Source of the DNA: Acidobacteriaceae bacterium
GTDB lineage: Bacteria > Acidobacteriota > Terriglobia > Terriglobales > Acidobacteriaceae
NCBI GenBank assembly: GCA_903642225.1
Contig: CAHJWI010000005.1
Span: 62,001-126,000, forward strand
DNA length: 64,000 bases
Direction of reading: 5' to 3'
Shown: positions 53,494 to 61,525 of the stretch, one piece after another
Layout of the letters: the number at the start of each line of letters is the position of its first letter
Numbering within the stretch: position 1 is the stretch's first letter
Translations under genes and position numbers: made by a program
The notes under the pieces: model-generated
Database searches by the model: none
The model's input: only the letters and a program-made list of their open reading frames with translations
Told to the model about the DNA's origin: nothing

Positions 53494-53564
53494 GATGTTT
53501 CCTCAGTAGAGCCTCAACTATAACGTGAGACACGCCCTCAGCGAATGAGTTGCCATCCGAGCGA

Positions 53565-53738
53565 CTAATAGCGGCGATATGGGCGATGGTGGGGGCGCTG
53601 GTATGGACGGTAGTTGCGATGAAAGGGGCGGTGGTATGGACGGCGATGCGACCGGTGGTATTGCGCGCCAGCGCTTCCCGCGACGGCGAAGAGCATGGCA
53701 AAGATGAACAAAAGGCGGACAAACAGCTTTCTCACCAT
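53565..53738 (-). CDS. Tiny secreted His/Arg/Pro/Tyr-rich repeat peptide
   Basis: 57 aa from ATG 53738, which has GGAG at six bases; the frame opens earlier (53801) but without a plausible leader. A signal peptide (VRLLFIFAMLFAVAGSAGA) is followed by a mature part of about 31 residues built of imperfect HRPY/HRPF/YRPY repeats. Cationic, aromatic and His-rich, it has the same layout as the neighbouring 42-aa peptide: leader, AQ junction, short basic His-rich tail. It could bind metals, lipopolysaccharide or nucleic acid, or act as an antimicrobial. All of this is inference from composition. Confidence 0.75.
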   Translation of the reverse strand: MVRKLFVRLLFIFAMLFAVAGSAGAQYHRSHRRPYHRPFHRNYRPYQRPHHRPYRRY

Positions 53739-53909
53739 AAGAACTCCAGTGTTGCTGCCGGCTTTGGGTGCCACCCTCTGCCGCAAGGGAGATTGTCGCA
53801 TCAGCCGGGCGCTCGTGCCGGCAGGGGTGGTCAGGGAGGTTCGCTTATGCGCGTGACGCGCTGCCGTTGATGGGATCGAGCTACTTTGCTGGAGCGCTGA
53901 AATCTACGC

Positions 53910-54227
53910 TCAACCGAGAAGATTGCCCAGGTCCATGCCACCCAGCATGCCGGAGGTGGCCGCCTGCATCGCGGCGTCGGCGTTGCGGCCGGCTTCGTTT
54001 ACAGCCGCAGTGATCAGGTCTTCCAGCATTTCAATGTCGCCGGCGCTGGCCTGCAGTGCAGTGGGCGCAATAGTGAGGCGCAGCAGATCTTTACGGCCAT
54101 TAACGCGGGCTGTGACCAGACCACCGCCTGAGCTTGCTTCCGCGACGGTCTCCGCGGCTTTGGCTTCCATGCCGGCTTGCATCTGCTGAGCCTGGCCGAG
54201 CATTTGCTGGAGTTTGTTCATATCCAT
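53910..54227 (-). CDS. ybaB: YbaB/EbfC nucleoid-associated protein
   Basis: 105 aa. A small DNA-binding dimer that coats the nucleoid. MNKLQQMLGQAQQMQAGMEA forms the long N-terminal helix, followed by the beta-strand region GGLVTARVNGRKDLLRLTIAP and the C-terminal helices with VNEAGRNADAAMQ. It sits downstream of dnaX on the same strand, the classical dnaX-ybaB arrangement; recR, which often follows, is absent here. Confidence 0.94.
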   Translation of the reverse strand: MDMNKLQQMLGQAQQMQAGMEAKAAETVAEASSGGGLVTARVNGRKDLLRLTIAPTALQASAGDIEMLEDLITAAVNEAGRNADAAMQAATSGMLGGMDLGNLLG

Positions 54228-54326
54228 GGGTGAACCTTTCGGGAGAACGGGTGGGTGATGGATCGAGTGGATATTTTGTGCTGCGGTTTATCACCAAACC
54301 TGAATCATTCAAGGCAGGCGAGGAGA

Positions 54327-56408
54327 TCAGTCGCGTCGCAAGTCGAAGACGTTCGTCACTTCCGCGTTGAACAGGCGTTGCGCTGCTTGCACGGTGGGGT
54401 GCTCCAGAGCCTTGGCCTGTGCTGAACCAGTGCGGGGCTTCTTAGGCCCAGTCTGTTTCTGCTCCGGTGTACCGGCCAGAAAGGTGACCTTGGTGCCGGT
54501 GAAGCCCTTGCTCCGCAGCGTGCCCTTGAGGATCGCCTCAACATCCGGGCGAAAGATGGTCGCCATCATCTGCCTGGAGAGGGAAGTCTGGATGCGGAGC
54601 TCGCCGTCGCCCAGAGTCCAGGTGGTTTCTTCCAGTTGTTCTGCAGCCGCGTTGTGGCTTTTCGCGGCGAACAGGGCTTCTACGGCAGCGGCCTGCAGTT
54701 CGGCCGCTTCGGCCGCTCTGGGCGCAGATGGCGGGGCTTCCGCGCTTGAAGCAGGGACGGTCGCCTCAGGGTCGGCTTCGGGCAGGACGATCGGCTCCTG
54801 TGCCGATGCGTGAACGGGTGGCACCTGCGGACCCACGCTTACCTGCGGCAGGTGGAAGTTCAAGCCGGTGGAGGCGTCCGGTGGTGTGGATACGCCGGGT
54901 TCTGCAAGCGGCGACATGTTGGACGGTTCGTCGGTGGCCGCGCCTTGAGTGGAGGACGAGCTCTGGACCCTTGCCGCTGAATGTGTATGGAAAGGTGAAG
55001 CGATGGTCACTTCGGGGACTTGCACCTCATCGGCTCGAGTGGGCGGCTCTGGTGTCTTTGTTTGTGGCACGGGAGTGGTGCGTGCAGATCGAGATTCAAC
55101 TTGCGCCGGTGGGGGTGTAACCGCGGTCATTGCGTCCAGCACAGCCCTTTGCGGCTGCGGGGCAGGCACCACAGCTGTCCGGGGTGGCGGAATCGTACGC
55201 GCGGACTGGTTGGTAGGTCGCGGCAGTTGCGCGAGGAACTGCTCCATGGGCAGCAGCCGCTGCAGGTGGACGAGCTTGAGCATGCCCAGTTCAAGGTGGA
55301 AACGCTGCTCCTGCCGGGAGCCGAGATCGTCGAAGGTACGGAGCATGACCTGCATAAAGCGGGTGAGTTCCTCTTCGGTGAAGAGGACGGCAGTGCGGGC
55401 GGCGCGGCGGCGTTCGTCCGGCGAGATTTGCAGAAGTTCCGTGTCGGCGCTTTCGGGCGTTAGGCCGGCGATCTTGGCCAGGACACAGTTGCGCAGGTAG
55501 CGCACGAACTGGCGGGCGAGCTGCGCGGGGGAGTTGCCGGAGTCGAGCAGGCGGTTCGCCGTGAGGAGCACCCCGGCGGCCTCGTTTCGTGCAACGTACT
55601 CCAGAATCTCTTCAAAGACCGTGTTGGGAACCGACCCCATCAGGTCGCGGATTTCGTTGGAGCTGAGCTGAGGCTTGCCTTTGTCTGGACCTTCGGGCAC
55701 GGTAGGTGCGGAGGCGATGGCCTGGTCCATGATGCTGAGCGCGTCGCGCATGCTGCCGTCGCCGGCTTCAGCGAGCAGATCGAGCGCTGCCGGGTCTGCG
55801 AGGACATTTTCGTCGGTAGCAATTTTTTGAAGTTGGCCGAGGATGTCGTCGAGCTTGACCGCGTGGAAGCTGAAGTGCTGGCAGCGCGAGCGGATGGTTG
55901 CCGGGATGTTTTCCGGCTCGGTGGTGGCCAGCATGAAGATGATGTGGTCAGGCGGCTCCTCGAGCGTCTTGAGCAGCGCGTTGAAGGCTGCATCGGTAAT
56001 CTGGTGGGCTTCGTCGAGGATGTAGATCTTGTAAAGGTCGCGGGACGGACGATAGCGGGCAGCGTCGCGCAGTTCGCGAATCTCGTCGATGCCACGGTTG
56101 GTGGCGGCATCGATCTCGATGACGTCGACGGCGTTGCCCTGGCGGATTTCGCGGCAGCTGTCGCACTGCAGGCAGGGTTCGGGCGTGGGTCGAACAGCGG
56201 AGCCGATAGCGTTTTGGCAGTTAAGGGCGGAGGCGAGGATGCGGGCGATGGTGGTTTTGCCGATGCCGCGGTGGCCGGAGAAGATGTAGCCGTGAGCGAT
56301 GCGCTGCTGCTCCAGCGCGTTCTGCAGGGTGCGGGTAACGTGGTCCTGGCCGACGACGTCGGAGAAGCGGAGGGGCCGGTATTTGCGGGCTAGAACCTGG
56401 TAGGCCAT
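54327..56408 (-). CDS. dnaX: DNA polymerase III subunits gamma and tau
   Basis: 693 aa clamp-loader ATPase. Walker A GHRGIGKT is at residues 45-52, the zinc finger is Cys64 with Cys79, Cys82 and Cys85 (EPCLQCDSC), Walker B reads IYILDEAHQ and the Arg-finger region is TIRSRCQHFSFH. After about residue 370 the sequence becomes Pro/Ala/Thr-rich and poorly conserved, the tau-specific linker, and then recovers a small folded C-terminal domain (LEETTWTLGDGELRIQTS) that resembles tau domain V contacting the polymerase. It starts 12 bases after the SET-domain gene ends. Confidence 0.96.
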   Translation of the reverse strand: MAYQVLARKYRPLRFSDVVGQDHVTRTLQNALEQQRIAHGYIFSGHRGIGKTTIARILASALNCQNAIGSAVRPTPEPCLQCDSCREIRQGNAVDVIEIDAATNRGIDEIRELRDAARYRPSRDLYKIYILDEAHQITDAAFNALLKTLEEPPDHIIFMLATTEPENIPATIRSRCQHFSFHAVKLDDILGQLQKIATDENVLADPAALDLLAEAGDGSMRDALSIMDQAIASAPTVPEGPDKGKPQLSSNEIRDLMGSVPNTVFEEILEYVARNEAAGVLLTANRLLDSGNSPAQLARQFVRYLRNCVLAKIAGLTPESADTELLQISPDERRRAARTAVLFTEEELTRFMQVMLRTFDDLGSRQEQRFHLELGMLKLVHLQRLLPMEQFLAQLPRPTNQSARTIPPPRTAVVPAPQPQRAVLDAMTAVTPPPAQVESRSARTTPVPQTKTPEPPTRADEVQVPEVTIASPFHTHSAARVQSSSSTQGAATDEPSNMSPLAEPGVSTPPDASTGLNFHLPQVSVGPQVPPVHASAQEPIVLPEADPEATVPASSAEAPPSAPRAAEAAELQAAAVEALFAAKSHNAAAEQLEETTWTLGDGELRIQTSLSRQMMATIFRPDVEAILKGTLRSKGFTGTKVTFLAGTPEQKQTGPKKPRTGSAQAKALEHPTVQAAQRLFNAEVTNVFDLRRD

Positions 56409-56420
56409 TCGCCTTCCAGT

Positions 56421-56933
56421 TTACGCCGGGGAACTTTGGCGGGTGGGCTTGCGCAGGGTCAGCGGCAGGCCAAGCTTCTTGCGGCGGCGGACTTCGGCGA
56501 CCGAGAACATGGTGCCGCGGCAGTTGGGGGCGTTGCAAAAGCAGGGCTGGTCGTCTTGATCGCTGTCGTGCAGGTGGTACTCGTAGGTCAGTTCTTCGCC
56601 CGCGGCGATGTCGCGCAGGGCGAGGATGAAAATGCGCTCCTCGTCCTCTTCGGTCTGGCAGTTGGGCGAGCAGTGGTGGTTGATGAACATGGCCGCGCCA
56701 AAGCCGTCGATCACCTCGCCGTGGTCGCCGACGGAGAACAGGTAGGTAATGTCACGTTCAGCGTAGCGCTCGTCAGCGGCAGACTTGGAAAGGTGCGGTC
56801 CCATGTACTCCAGGATGCGGGTGCCCGCGACGATGGGGGACAACGTGTAGCAGCCGGCACCATGGACGGCGGATGAGCGGATGATGAGGTCGGGCTCGCT
56901 CTGGCCTTGGCTGATCGGTGGTGGCGTGGGCAT
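56421..56933 (-). CDS. SET-domain protein lysine methyltransferase
   Basis: 170 aa. A complete, minimal SET domain: RSSAVHGAGCYTLSPI (SAM site), NHHCSPNC at residues 85-92, which gives the Asn-His pair, and GEELTYEYH (113-120, with the catalytic Tyr). A post-SET cysteine cluster follows, Cys131, Cys133 and Cys138 in CFCNAPNCRG, which with Cys92 would bind zinc. Eukaryotic homologues methylate histones; bacterial ones are scattered and mostly untested. It precedes dnaX on the same strand with 12 bases between them, so it is probably cotranscribed with a replication gene. Target unknown. Confidence 0.88.
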   Translation of the reverse strand: MPTPPPISQGQSEPDLIIRSSAVHGAGCYTLSPIVAGTRILEYMGPHLSKSAADERYAERDITYLFSVGDHGEVIDGFGAAMFINHHCSPNCQTEEDEERIFILALRDIAAGEELTYEYHLHDSDQDDQPCFCNAPNCRGTMFSVAEVRRRKKLGLPLTLRKPTRQSSPA

Positions 56934-57014
56934 GGGCGGAGTATAGCGAAGTTGCCCGTGTGACTTTCTTATGGCGGGGCGCGGGCGTCTAATCGATGGA
57001 GCGGAGGTGATCTG

Positions 57015-57815
57015 GTGCGAAAGCGTGCAGGATGTTGTGTTGTGACTCTGGTGTTGATGGCCGGCGACTTTGCGGTCGCGCAGCAGCAGGCACCACCGCC
57101 GCCGGTGACGGTGCAGGACTGCACGAAGCTGAAGGGCATGGCGAGGAAGGAGTGTGCTTCTCAGCAGACCGTAAAAGCGGAGCCAAAGAGTGTCACACCG
57201 GCTGCCACGCCAGACGACAAGTTTGCTTTTCCGGAGGATGCGTCGAAGAACGGTGGAGAGTTGCAGCGGGGAGCTGCGAAGGCCGCTGCTGCTGGAAAGG
57301 GGTCAGCAACGGGCGATATGCCGACGAGCGATGTACCGGATCCGCCTGCGGAATCGTTGAAGCCGCTTCACCCTGGTGATGTCGGCGCTCCGGCCGGATC
57401 TTCTTCGTCTTCCTCACCTGCCGGTGCGGATGCGTCGACTGGCGATGATGACGCAGCGCCCACGACGGCGGGTGGCGATACTCCGGTAAAAGCATCGGAC
57501 CTGAGGAATCTCGGCCAGCCCAGGGGCGACATCACCGAGGCGCGGACGAAACTGGAGGGGTCGCGAGTAGAGGACGACCTGAAGGTGGGCCGGTTCTATT
57601 TCAAAGATGGCAACCTCGCAGGCGCTACGGCACGGTACAAGGATGCGCTCAAACGGGACCCGGAAAATCCGGATGCGCACTACGGCCTGGCGGAGGTGCT
57701 GTTGAAGCAGAACAAGAGGGTAGAGGCAGCAGCGGAGCTGCAGAGATACCTGGCTCTGGCACCGGATGACGACCACACGAAAGACGCGCGGAAGATGCTG
57801 GCGAAGCTACATTAA
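57015..57815 (+). CDS. Secreted TPR-repeat protein
   Basis: 266 aa, GTG start. A short signal sequence ends near DFAVAQ. Two Cys occur in the first part (QDCTKLKGMARKECASQ), then about 100 residues of Ala/Ser/Pro/Asp-rich linker. Tetratricopeptide repeats follow: VGRFYFKDGNLAGATARYKDALKRDPENPDAHYGLAEVLLKQ and its continuation. It belongs to the many envelope TPR proteins thought to mediate assembly, similar in layout to BamD-like or YbgF-like factors but without their markers. Divergent from the SET gene. Confidence 0.8.
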   Translation: MRKRAGCCVVTLVLMAGDFAVAQQQAPPPPVTVQDCTKLKGMARKECASQQTVKAEPKSVTPAATPDDKFAFPEDASKNGGELQRGAAKAAAAGKGSATGDMPTSDVPDPPAESLKPLHPGDVGAPAGSSSSSSPAGADASTGDDDAAPTTAGGDTPVKASDLRNLGQPRGDITEARTKLEGSRVEDDLKVGRFYFKDGNLAGATARYKDALKRDPENPDAHYGLAEVLLKQNKRVEAAAELQRYLALAPDDDHTKDARKMLAKLH

Positions 57816-57839
57816 CTCCGGTCGATACTGCCACCTCAG

Positions 57840-58316
57840 TCAGGGTCTTACAAGGAGTTCGTCGTCGTAATCAGGTGGCGGTGGTGGAAGCGGCAGGGGT
57901 GGGGCCTGCTTGATAGATTTGCGTATAGCCTCTGCTGAAATCAAAAAGCGTTGTGCATAGAGCAGGGGATCCGGTGCGAGCGCCATTTGCGCCAGGTGGT
58001 ACCGCCAGGCACCTTGATTGCGGGTTTTGCGGGTGTGCGCACGGCGGGTAATCGTTCGCGTGACTCCGTTTGGCGCGGTGCGTTTGTATGTGGATGTGGG
58101 TTGAATCTGGCGCAGGTCCTCCGCGGCAAAAAACGCCTTGGCAAAGCTATGTGAAAGCAACAGCAGGTTGATACGGCGCCCCTGCGACAGCCATTCCACG
58201 GCAGCGTCGCCACCCGGCCACGGCAGCGCGGCGTCTGTGCGGAACCATCGCCGTAGCTCCAGGCCGTTTGCGCGAGCCTGGTGTAAAAGGTGCTGCAGGA
58301 GAAGCTGTCTTGTCAC
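57840..58316 (-). CDS. Conserved-looking hypothetical protein
   Basis: 158 aa from GTG 58316, which has AAAGG upstream. The frame stays open to 58517 but that part overlaps the start of the divergent gene and has atypical residues. The body contains WLSQGRRINLLLLSHSFAKAFF and WRYHLAQMALAPDPLLYAQRFL, Trp/Arg-rich and soluble, and ends with a Pro run (PLPLPPPPP) and an acidic tail. I recognise no family and no catalytic motif. It converges on the TPR gene with 24 bases between them. Confidence 0.6.
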   Translation of the reverse strand: MTRQLLLQHLLHQARANGLELRRWFRTDAALPWPGGDAAVEWLSQGRRINLLLLSHSFAKAFFAAEDLRQIQPTSTYKRTAPNGVTRTITRRAHTRKTRNQGAWRYHLAQMALAPDPLLYAQRFLISAEAIRKSIKQAPPLPLPPPPPDYDDELLVRP

Positions 58317-58449
58317 GCGAATGCCTTTACGCTTCCGGATACCTTTGCGCAGAATCGTAGCAGAGGTTGGGCTTTGCCTCCCAACTGCGGCAAGAAATGC
58401 AAACTGCGATGGCCATCGTCTACTCTTGGGTGGCAGCACGGAGGTCTCA

Positions 58450-59667
58450 ATGAGGTCAGGTCGGCCAGGTCGCTGGGTGGTACTCGCAGCGCTTCTATGC
58501 GCCGGACTTGCATGCACCGGGAGAGCGTGGGCGCAAAATACCTATCCGCTGAACCTGGATCCTGTGGTGCGCGACGGATTTGAGCACTTTTACAATCTGG
58601 ATTACGACGGCGCCATGCAGAGGTTTGAGGCGGTGCTGCGAGCCCACCCGGACGACCCCATGGCGAATGCCTACGTGCTGATGGACACCATCTTTCGGGA
58701 GCTGTACCGGCAGGACCTGTTGGATACGACCTATTACGCCCGCGAAAATTTTTTGTCGAGTGGACGCAAGGTGGACATACCCGAGGGTGTGCGGCAGCGT
58801 GTGGAGCAATTGACCGACACAGCGGTGAACTTGGCAGATGCACGCATCAAGCAAAACGGAAAGGACAAGGACGCCTACTTTGCGCGTGGCTATGCGAAGG
58901 GCATGCATGCCGCGTTCACCACGCTGGCGGACCATAGCTACACCGGCGCGGCGCGGCAGGGCCTGGCCAGCCGCAACGACAGCGAACAGGTGCTCAAACT
59001 GGACCCGCGCTATACAGACGCAAAAATGGCGGTAGGCATCCAGCAGTTTGCTGTGGCCAGCCTGCCGCGGTTGGTACGCATGGTGGCGGGCATTGCGGGC
59101 ATCGGCGGCAACAAGGAGCAGGGCCTGGACCTGCTGCGGGACAGTGCCACGCATGGAACGGCGACACGGGTGGAGTCGCAGACGGCGCTTAGCCTGTTCC
59201 TGCGGCACGACCACCGCTACCCGGAGGCATATACGGTGGCGCGCGGCCTGGCGCAGCAGTACCCGCACGATTTTCTGTTTCGGCTTGAAGAAGCAAACCT
59301 GATGAAAGATGGCGGCCACGGCCCAGAGGCCATTGCGATATACAAGCGCGTGCTGGACGACGCCGCAAAGCCGGGGTATTTTACTGAGGCGCGGCTGCAA
59401 CTGGCGTACTTCGGCCTCGCCGAGACGCAACGGGGTCAAAACGACATTCGTGGCGCTGGCGATAGCTACAGCAAGGCCGCCGCGCAGCACAATTGCAGCG
59501 ACTGGATGCGCAAGCGGGCCGCTTTGAACGCCGGCGAAATGTTGGACAAGTTGGGCCAACGAGACCTTGCGTTGTCGTATTACCGCCAGGCGGAAGCGGC
59601 AGGCGGCGACCAATCTCAGGCGGCAGATGCACGCAAGTACATGAAGCAGCCGTACACCGGAGTCTGA
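58450..59667 (+). CDS. Secreted TPR-like helical-repeat protein
   Basis: 405 aa from ATG 58450 with GGAGG seven bases upstream. Signal peptide ending near GRAWAQ. The mature protein is almost all alpha helix in TPR-like pairs: FEHFYNLDYDGAMQRFEAVLRAHPDDP, then SYTGAARQGLASRNDSEQVLKLDP, and HDHRYPEAYTVARGLAQQYPHD. Such proteins are common in Acidobacteria, often called hypothetical or tol-pal-type. The end MDKLGQRDLALSYYRQAEAA is another repeat. No catalytic site is visible; a scaffold role in the envelope is likely. Confidence 0.8.
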   Translation: MRSGRPGRWVVLAALLCAGLACTGRAWAQNTYPLNLDPVVRDGFEHFYNLDYDGAMQRFEAVLRAHPDDPMANAYVLMDTIFRELYRQDLLDTTYYARENFLSSGRKVDIPEGVRQRVEQLTDTAVNLADARIKQNGKDKDAYFARGYAKGMHAAFTTLADHSYTGAARQGLASRNDSEQVLKLDPRYTDAKMAVGIQQFAVASLPRLVRMVAGIAGIGGNKEQGLDLLRDSATHGTATRVESQTALSLFLRHDHRYPEAYTVARGLAQQYPHDFLFRLEEANLMKDGGHGPEAIAIYKRVLDDAAKPGYFTEARLQLAYFGLAETQRGQNDIRGAGDSYSKAAAQHNCSDWMRKRAALNAGEMLDKLGQRDLALSYYRQAEAAGGDQSQAADARKYMKQPYTGV

Positions 59668-59766
59668 GGAGCGAACGCGGCCAAGGGAACCACATGTTCA
59701 ACCATGCGTATGACAGAATGTGACTGCGTGCGAACCCAACCGGCGCTGCCACAGGGAGAACTTGTC

Positions 59767-60099
59767 ATGAATCGATGGATACGTTCAAGGACAGATCGCA
59801 AGATTGCGGGCGTGTGTGGTGGCATTGCCCAGACAAATGGGTGGGACTCCACCGTGGTCCGGCTGGTCTGGGTTGCTCTCGTCGTTTTCGGCGGCACCGG
59901 TGTGCTTGCGTACCTCATTCTTTGGGTCATCATGCCGGAAGAGCCGATGGGTTTGTCACAGCAAGGCGTCTATGCCCCACAGGGCGTCTACGCACCACCC
60001 GCGGCGTACACAGGCGCGCAGCCATACCGCCCCACTACCCCCGTCACGGCGCCGGTTGATCCACCCCTCCCCGGTCAGGGACCCACCACGGGCGCTTGA
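59767..60099 (+). CDS. PspC-domain membrane protein
   Basis: 110 aa from ATG 59767 with AGGGAGA upstream. The PspC signature is RTDRKIAGVCGGIAQTNGWDSTVVRLVW followed by one helix (VALVVFGGTGVLAYLILWVIMP). The rest is a Tyr/Pro/Gln-rich cytoplasmic or periplasmic tail (QGVYAPQGVYAPP). PspC domains are linked to the phage-shock envelope-stress response, though stand-alone small proteins like this may have other roles. Its stop overlaps or abuts the lysA start, so the two are translationally linked despite the unrelated function. Confidence 0.88.
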   Translation: MNRWIRSRTDRKIAGVCGGIAQTNGWDSTVVRLVWVALVVFGGTGVLAYLILWVIMPEEPMGLSQQGVYAPQGVYAPPAAYTGAQPYRPTTPVTAPVDPPLPGQGPTTGA

Positions 60100-60101
60100 T
60101 T

Positions 60102-61421
60102 GTGACCGCAAAAACGATTGACCTCGTCGAACCGGCTGCGACCGACTGTTCCCGTCCATTCCGCTATGTGCACGGCCAGCTGTGTTGCGGTGCGGTGCCG
60201 CTGCGGGAGCTGGTAAATCGATTTGGTACACCGTTGTACGTCTACAGCGGAGATCAAATTGCGGAGCGTGCCGCGCTCTTTCAGGCTGCATTCAGCACGC
60301 GCCGGCACACCGTCTGCTACGCGGTCAAAGCGAACTCTTCCCTGGCAATTCTCCGACTGCTGGGTCAGCGGGGTTGCGGCTTTGATATCGTCTCCGGCGG
60401 TGAACTGGCGCGGGTGGTTGCTGCCGCCGGGGAGCATGCTCGGCAGTGGACCGCGCGCGTGGTGTTTAGCGGCGTAGGCAAAACGGCGGACGAGATGGAT
60501 GCGGCGCTGGCCGCTGGCATTCTGATGTTCAACGTGGAAAGTGAGGCCGAGCTGCGGCTGTTGGAGCAAAGGGCGAAGGCCGCCGGCATGGTCGCACGGT
60601 TTGCGCTGCGGGTAAACCCGGATGTCTTTGCGGAAACTCACCCCTACATTTCAACCGGCATGCAGGACCATAAATTCGGCATCGCGATCAAGCTGGCACG
60701 CGGCCTGTACGCACAGGCAAAGGGTAGCGAGTGGCTGCTGCCGGTAGGCGTGAGCGTGCACATCGGATCGCAGATTCGTCAGGTGGAGTCGTTTGGCGCA
60801 GCGCTTCGACGAGTGGTCGAACTGGTGGAGCAACTGCGCCTGGATGGGCACGGTATCGAGTACATCGACGCCGGCGGTGGGCTGGGCATTGAGTATGGCG
60901 ACGGCAGCTTTGACGCGGCGGAGCAGGTGCATGCATATGCTCAGGTGATTGAGGCGGCGCTGCACGGTGTGACCGGTGCGCACCTGGTGATTGAGCCGGG
61001 ACGTTTTGTGGTGGGTCAGGCAGGCGCACTGGTATCGCGGGTACTGTACACCAAGCGCAACGGCATCAAGACCTTCGTGATTACCGACGCGGCCATGAAC
61101 GACCTGATACGGCCGGCGCTTTACCAGGCGCACCACAATATTGTGCCGGTGACGCAAGCAGCAGGCCACGTAACCGAGGTGGTGGACGTCGTGGGGCCTG
61201 TGTGCGAGAGTGGCGACTTCTTTGCGCATGACCGCAGCCTGCCGGTTCTACAGGGGGGCGACCTTGTAGCCCTTCTGGATGCAGGAGCGTACGGCATGTC
61301 CCAGAGCTCCAACTACAACACCCGCGTGCGGCCGGCCGAGGTGCTGGTCGATGGCAATACGGCACGCATGATCCGGCGCCGGGAGACCTACGAGGACCTG
61401 TTGCGAGCGGAATGCGTGTAG
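60102..61421 (+). CDS. lysA: Diaminopimelate decarboxylase
   Basis: 439 aa from GTG 60102 (TTG 60096 is an alternative). It makes L-lysine from meso-diaminopimelate, a PLP-dependent alanine-racemase-fold enzyme. The PLP lysine is in VCYAVKANSSLAI, with GCGFDIVSGGELARV, VSVHIGSQIRQ, IDAGGGLGIEYGDG, PGRFVVGQAGALVSRVLY and the catalytic-site GPVCESGDFFA all intact. Length is normal. It follows the PspC gene without a gap. Confidence 0.95.
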   Translation: MTAKTIDLVEPAATDCSRPFRYVHGQLCCGAVPLRELVNRFGTPLYVYSGDQIAERAALFQAAFSTRRHTVCYAVKANSSLAILRLLGQRGCGFDIVSGGELARVVAAAGEHARQWTARVVFSGVGKTADEMDAALAAGILMFNVESEAELRLLEQRAKAAGMVARFALRVNPDVFAETHPYISTGMQDHKFGIAIKLARGLYAQAKGSEWLLPVGVSVHIGSQIRQVESFGAALRRVVELVEQLRLDGHGIEYIDAGGGLGIEYGDGSFDAAEQVHAYAQVIEAALHGVTGAHLVIEPGRFVVGQAGALVSRVLYTKRNGIKTFVITDAAMNDLIRPALYQAHHNIVPVTQAAGHVTEVVDVVGPVCESGDFFAHDRSLPVLQGGDLVALLDAGAYGMSQSSNYNTRVRPAEVLVDGNTARMIRRRETYEDLLRAECV

Positions 61422-61455
61422 AGCTGCGCGGCTGCTGGGCAGTGTTGATTGCGGT

Positions 61456-61464
61456 TGGTATACT
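61456..61464 (+). promoter_or_regulatory. Extended -10 promoter element upstream of yebC
   Basis: TGG-TATACT matches an extended -10 (TGn plus TATAnT-like), about 60 bases before the yebC start. No good -35 is visible at 17 bases. Confidence 0.35.
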
Positions 61465-61473
61465 TCACGGGTT

Positions 61474-61492
61474 GCGTGGCCTGTGGCCACGC
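61474..61492 (+). other. Hairpin in the yebC leader
   Basis: GCGTGGCC TGT GGCCACGC is a perfect 8-bp inverted repeat with a 3-base loop between the candidate promoter and the ribosome site. There is no T-run, so it is not an obvious terminator. It could be an operator or mRNA-stability hairpin. Confidence 0.5.
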
Positions 61493-61525
61493 GGGAACTG
61501 CGAAGAAAAGTAGAGGGTTCAATCG

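Noticed and set aside
58495-59613. 372-codon minus-strand frame opposite the TPR-like gene
   Set aside because: Antisense shadow; the plus-strand frame has a ribosome site, signal peptide and repeat structure.
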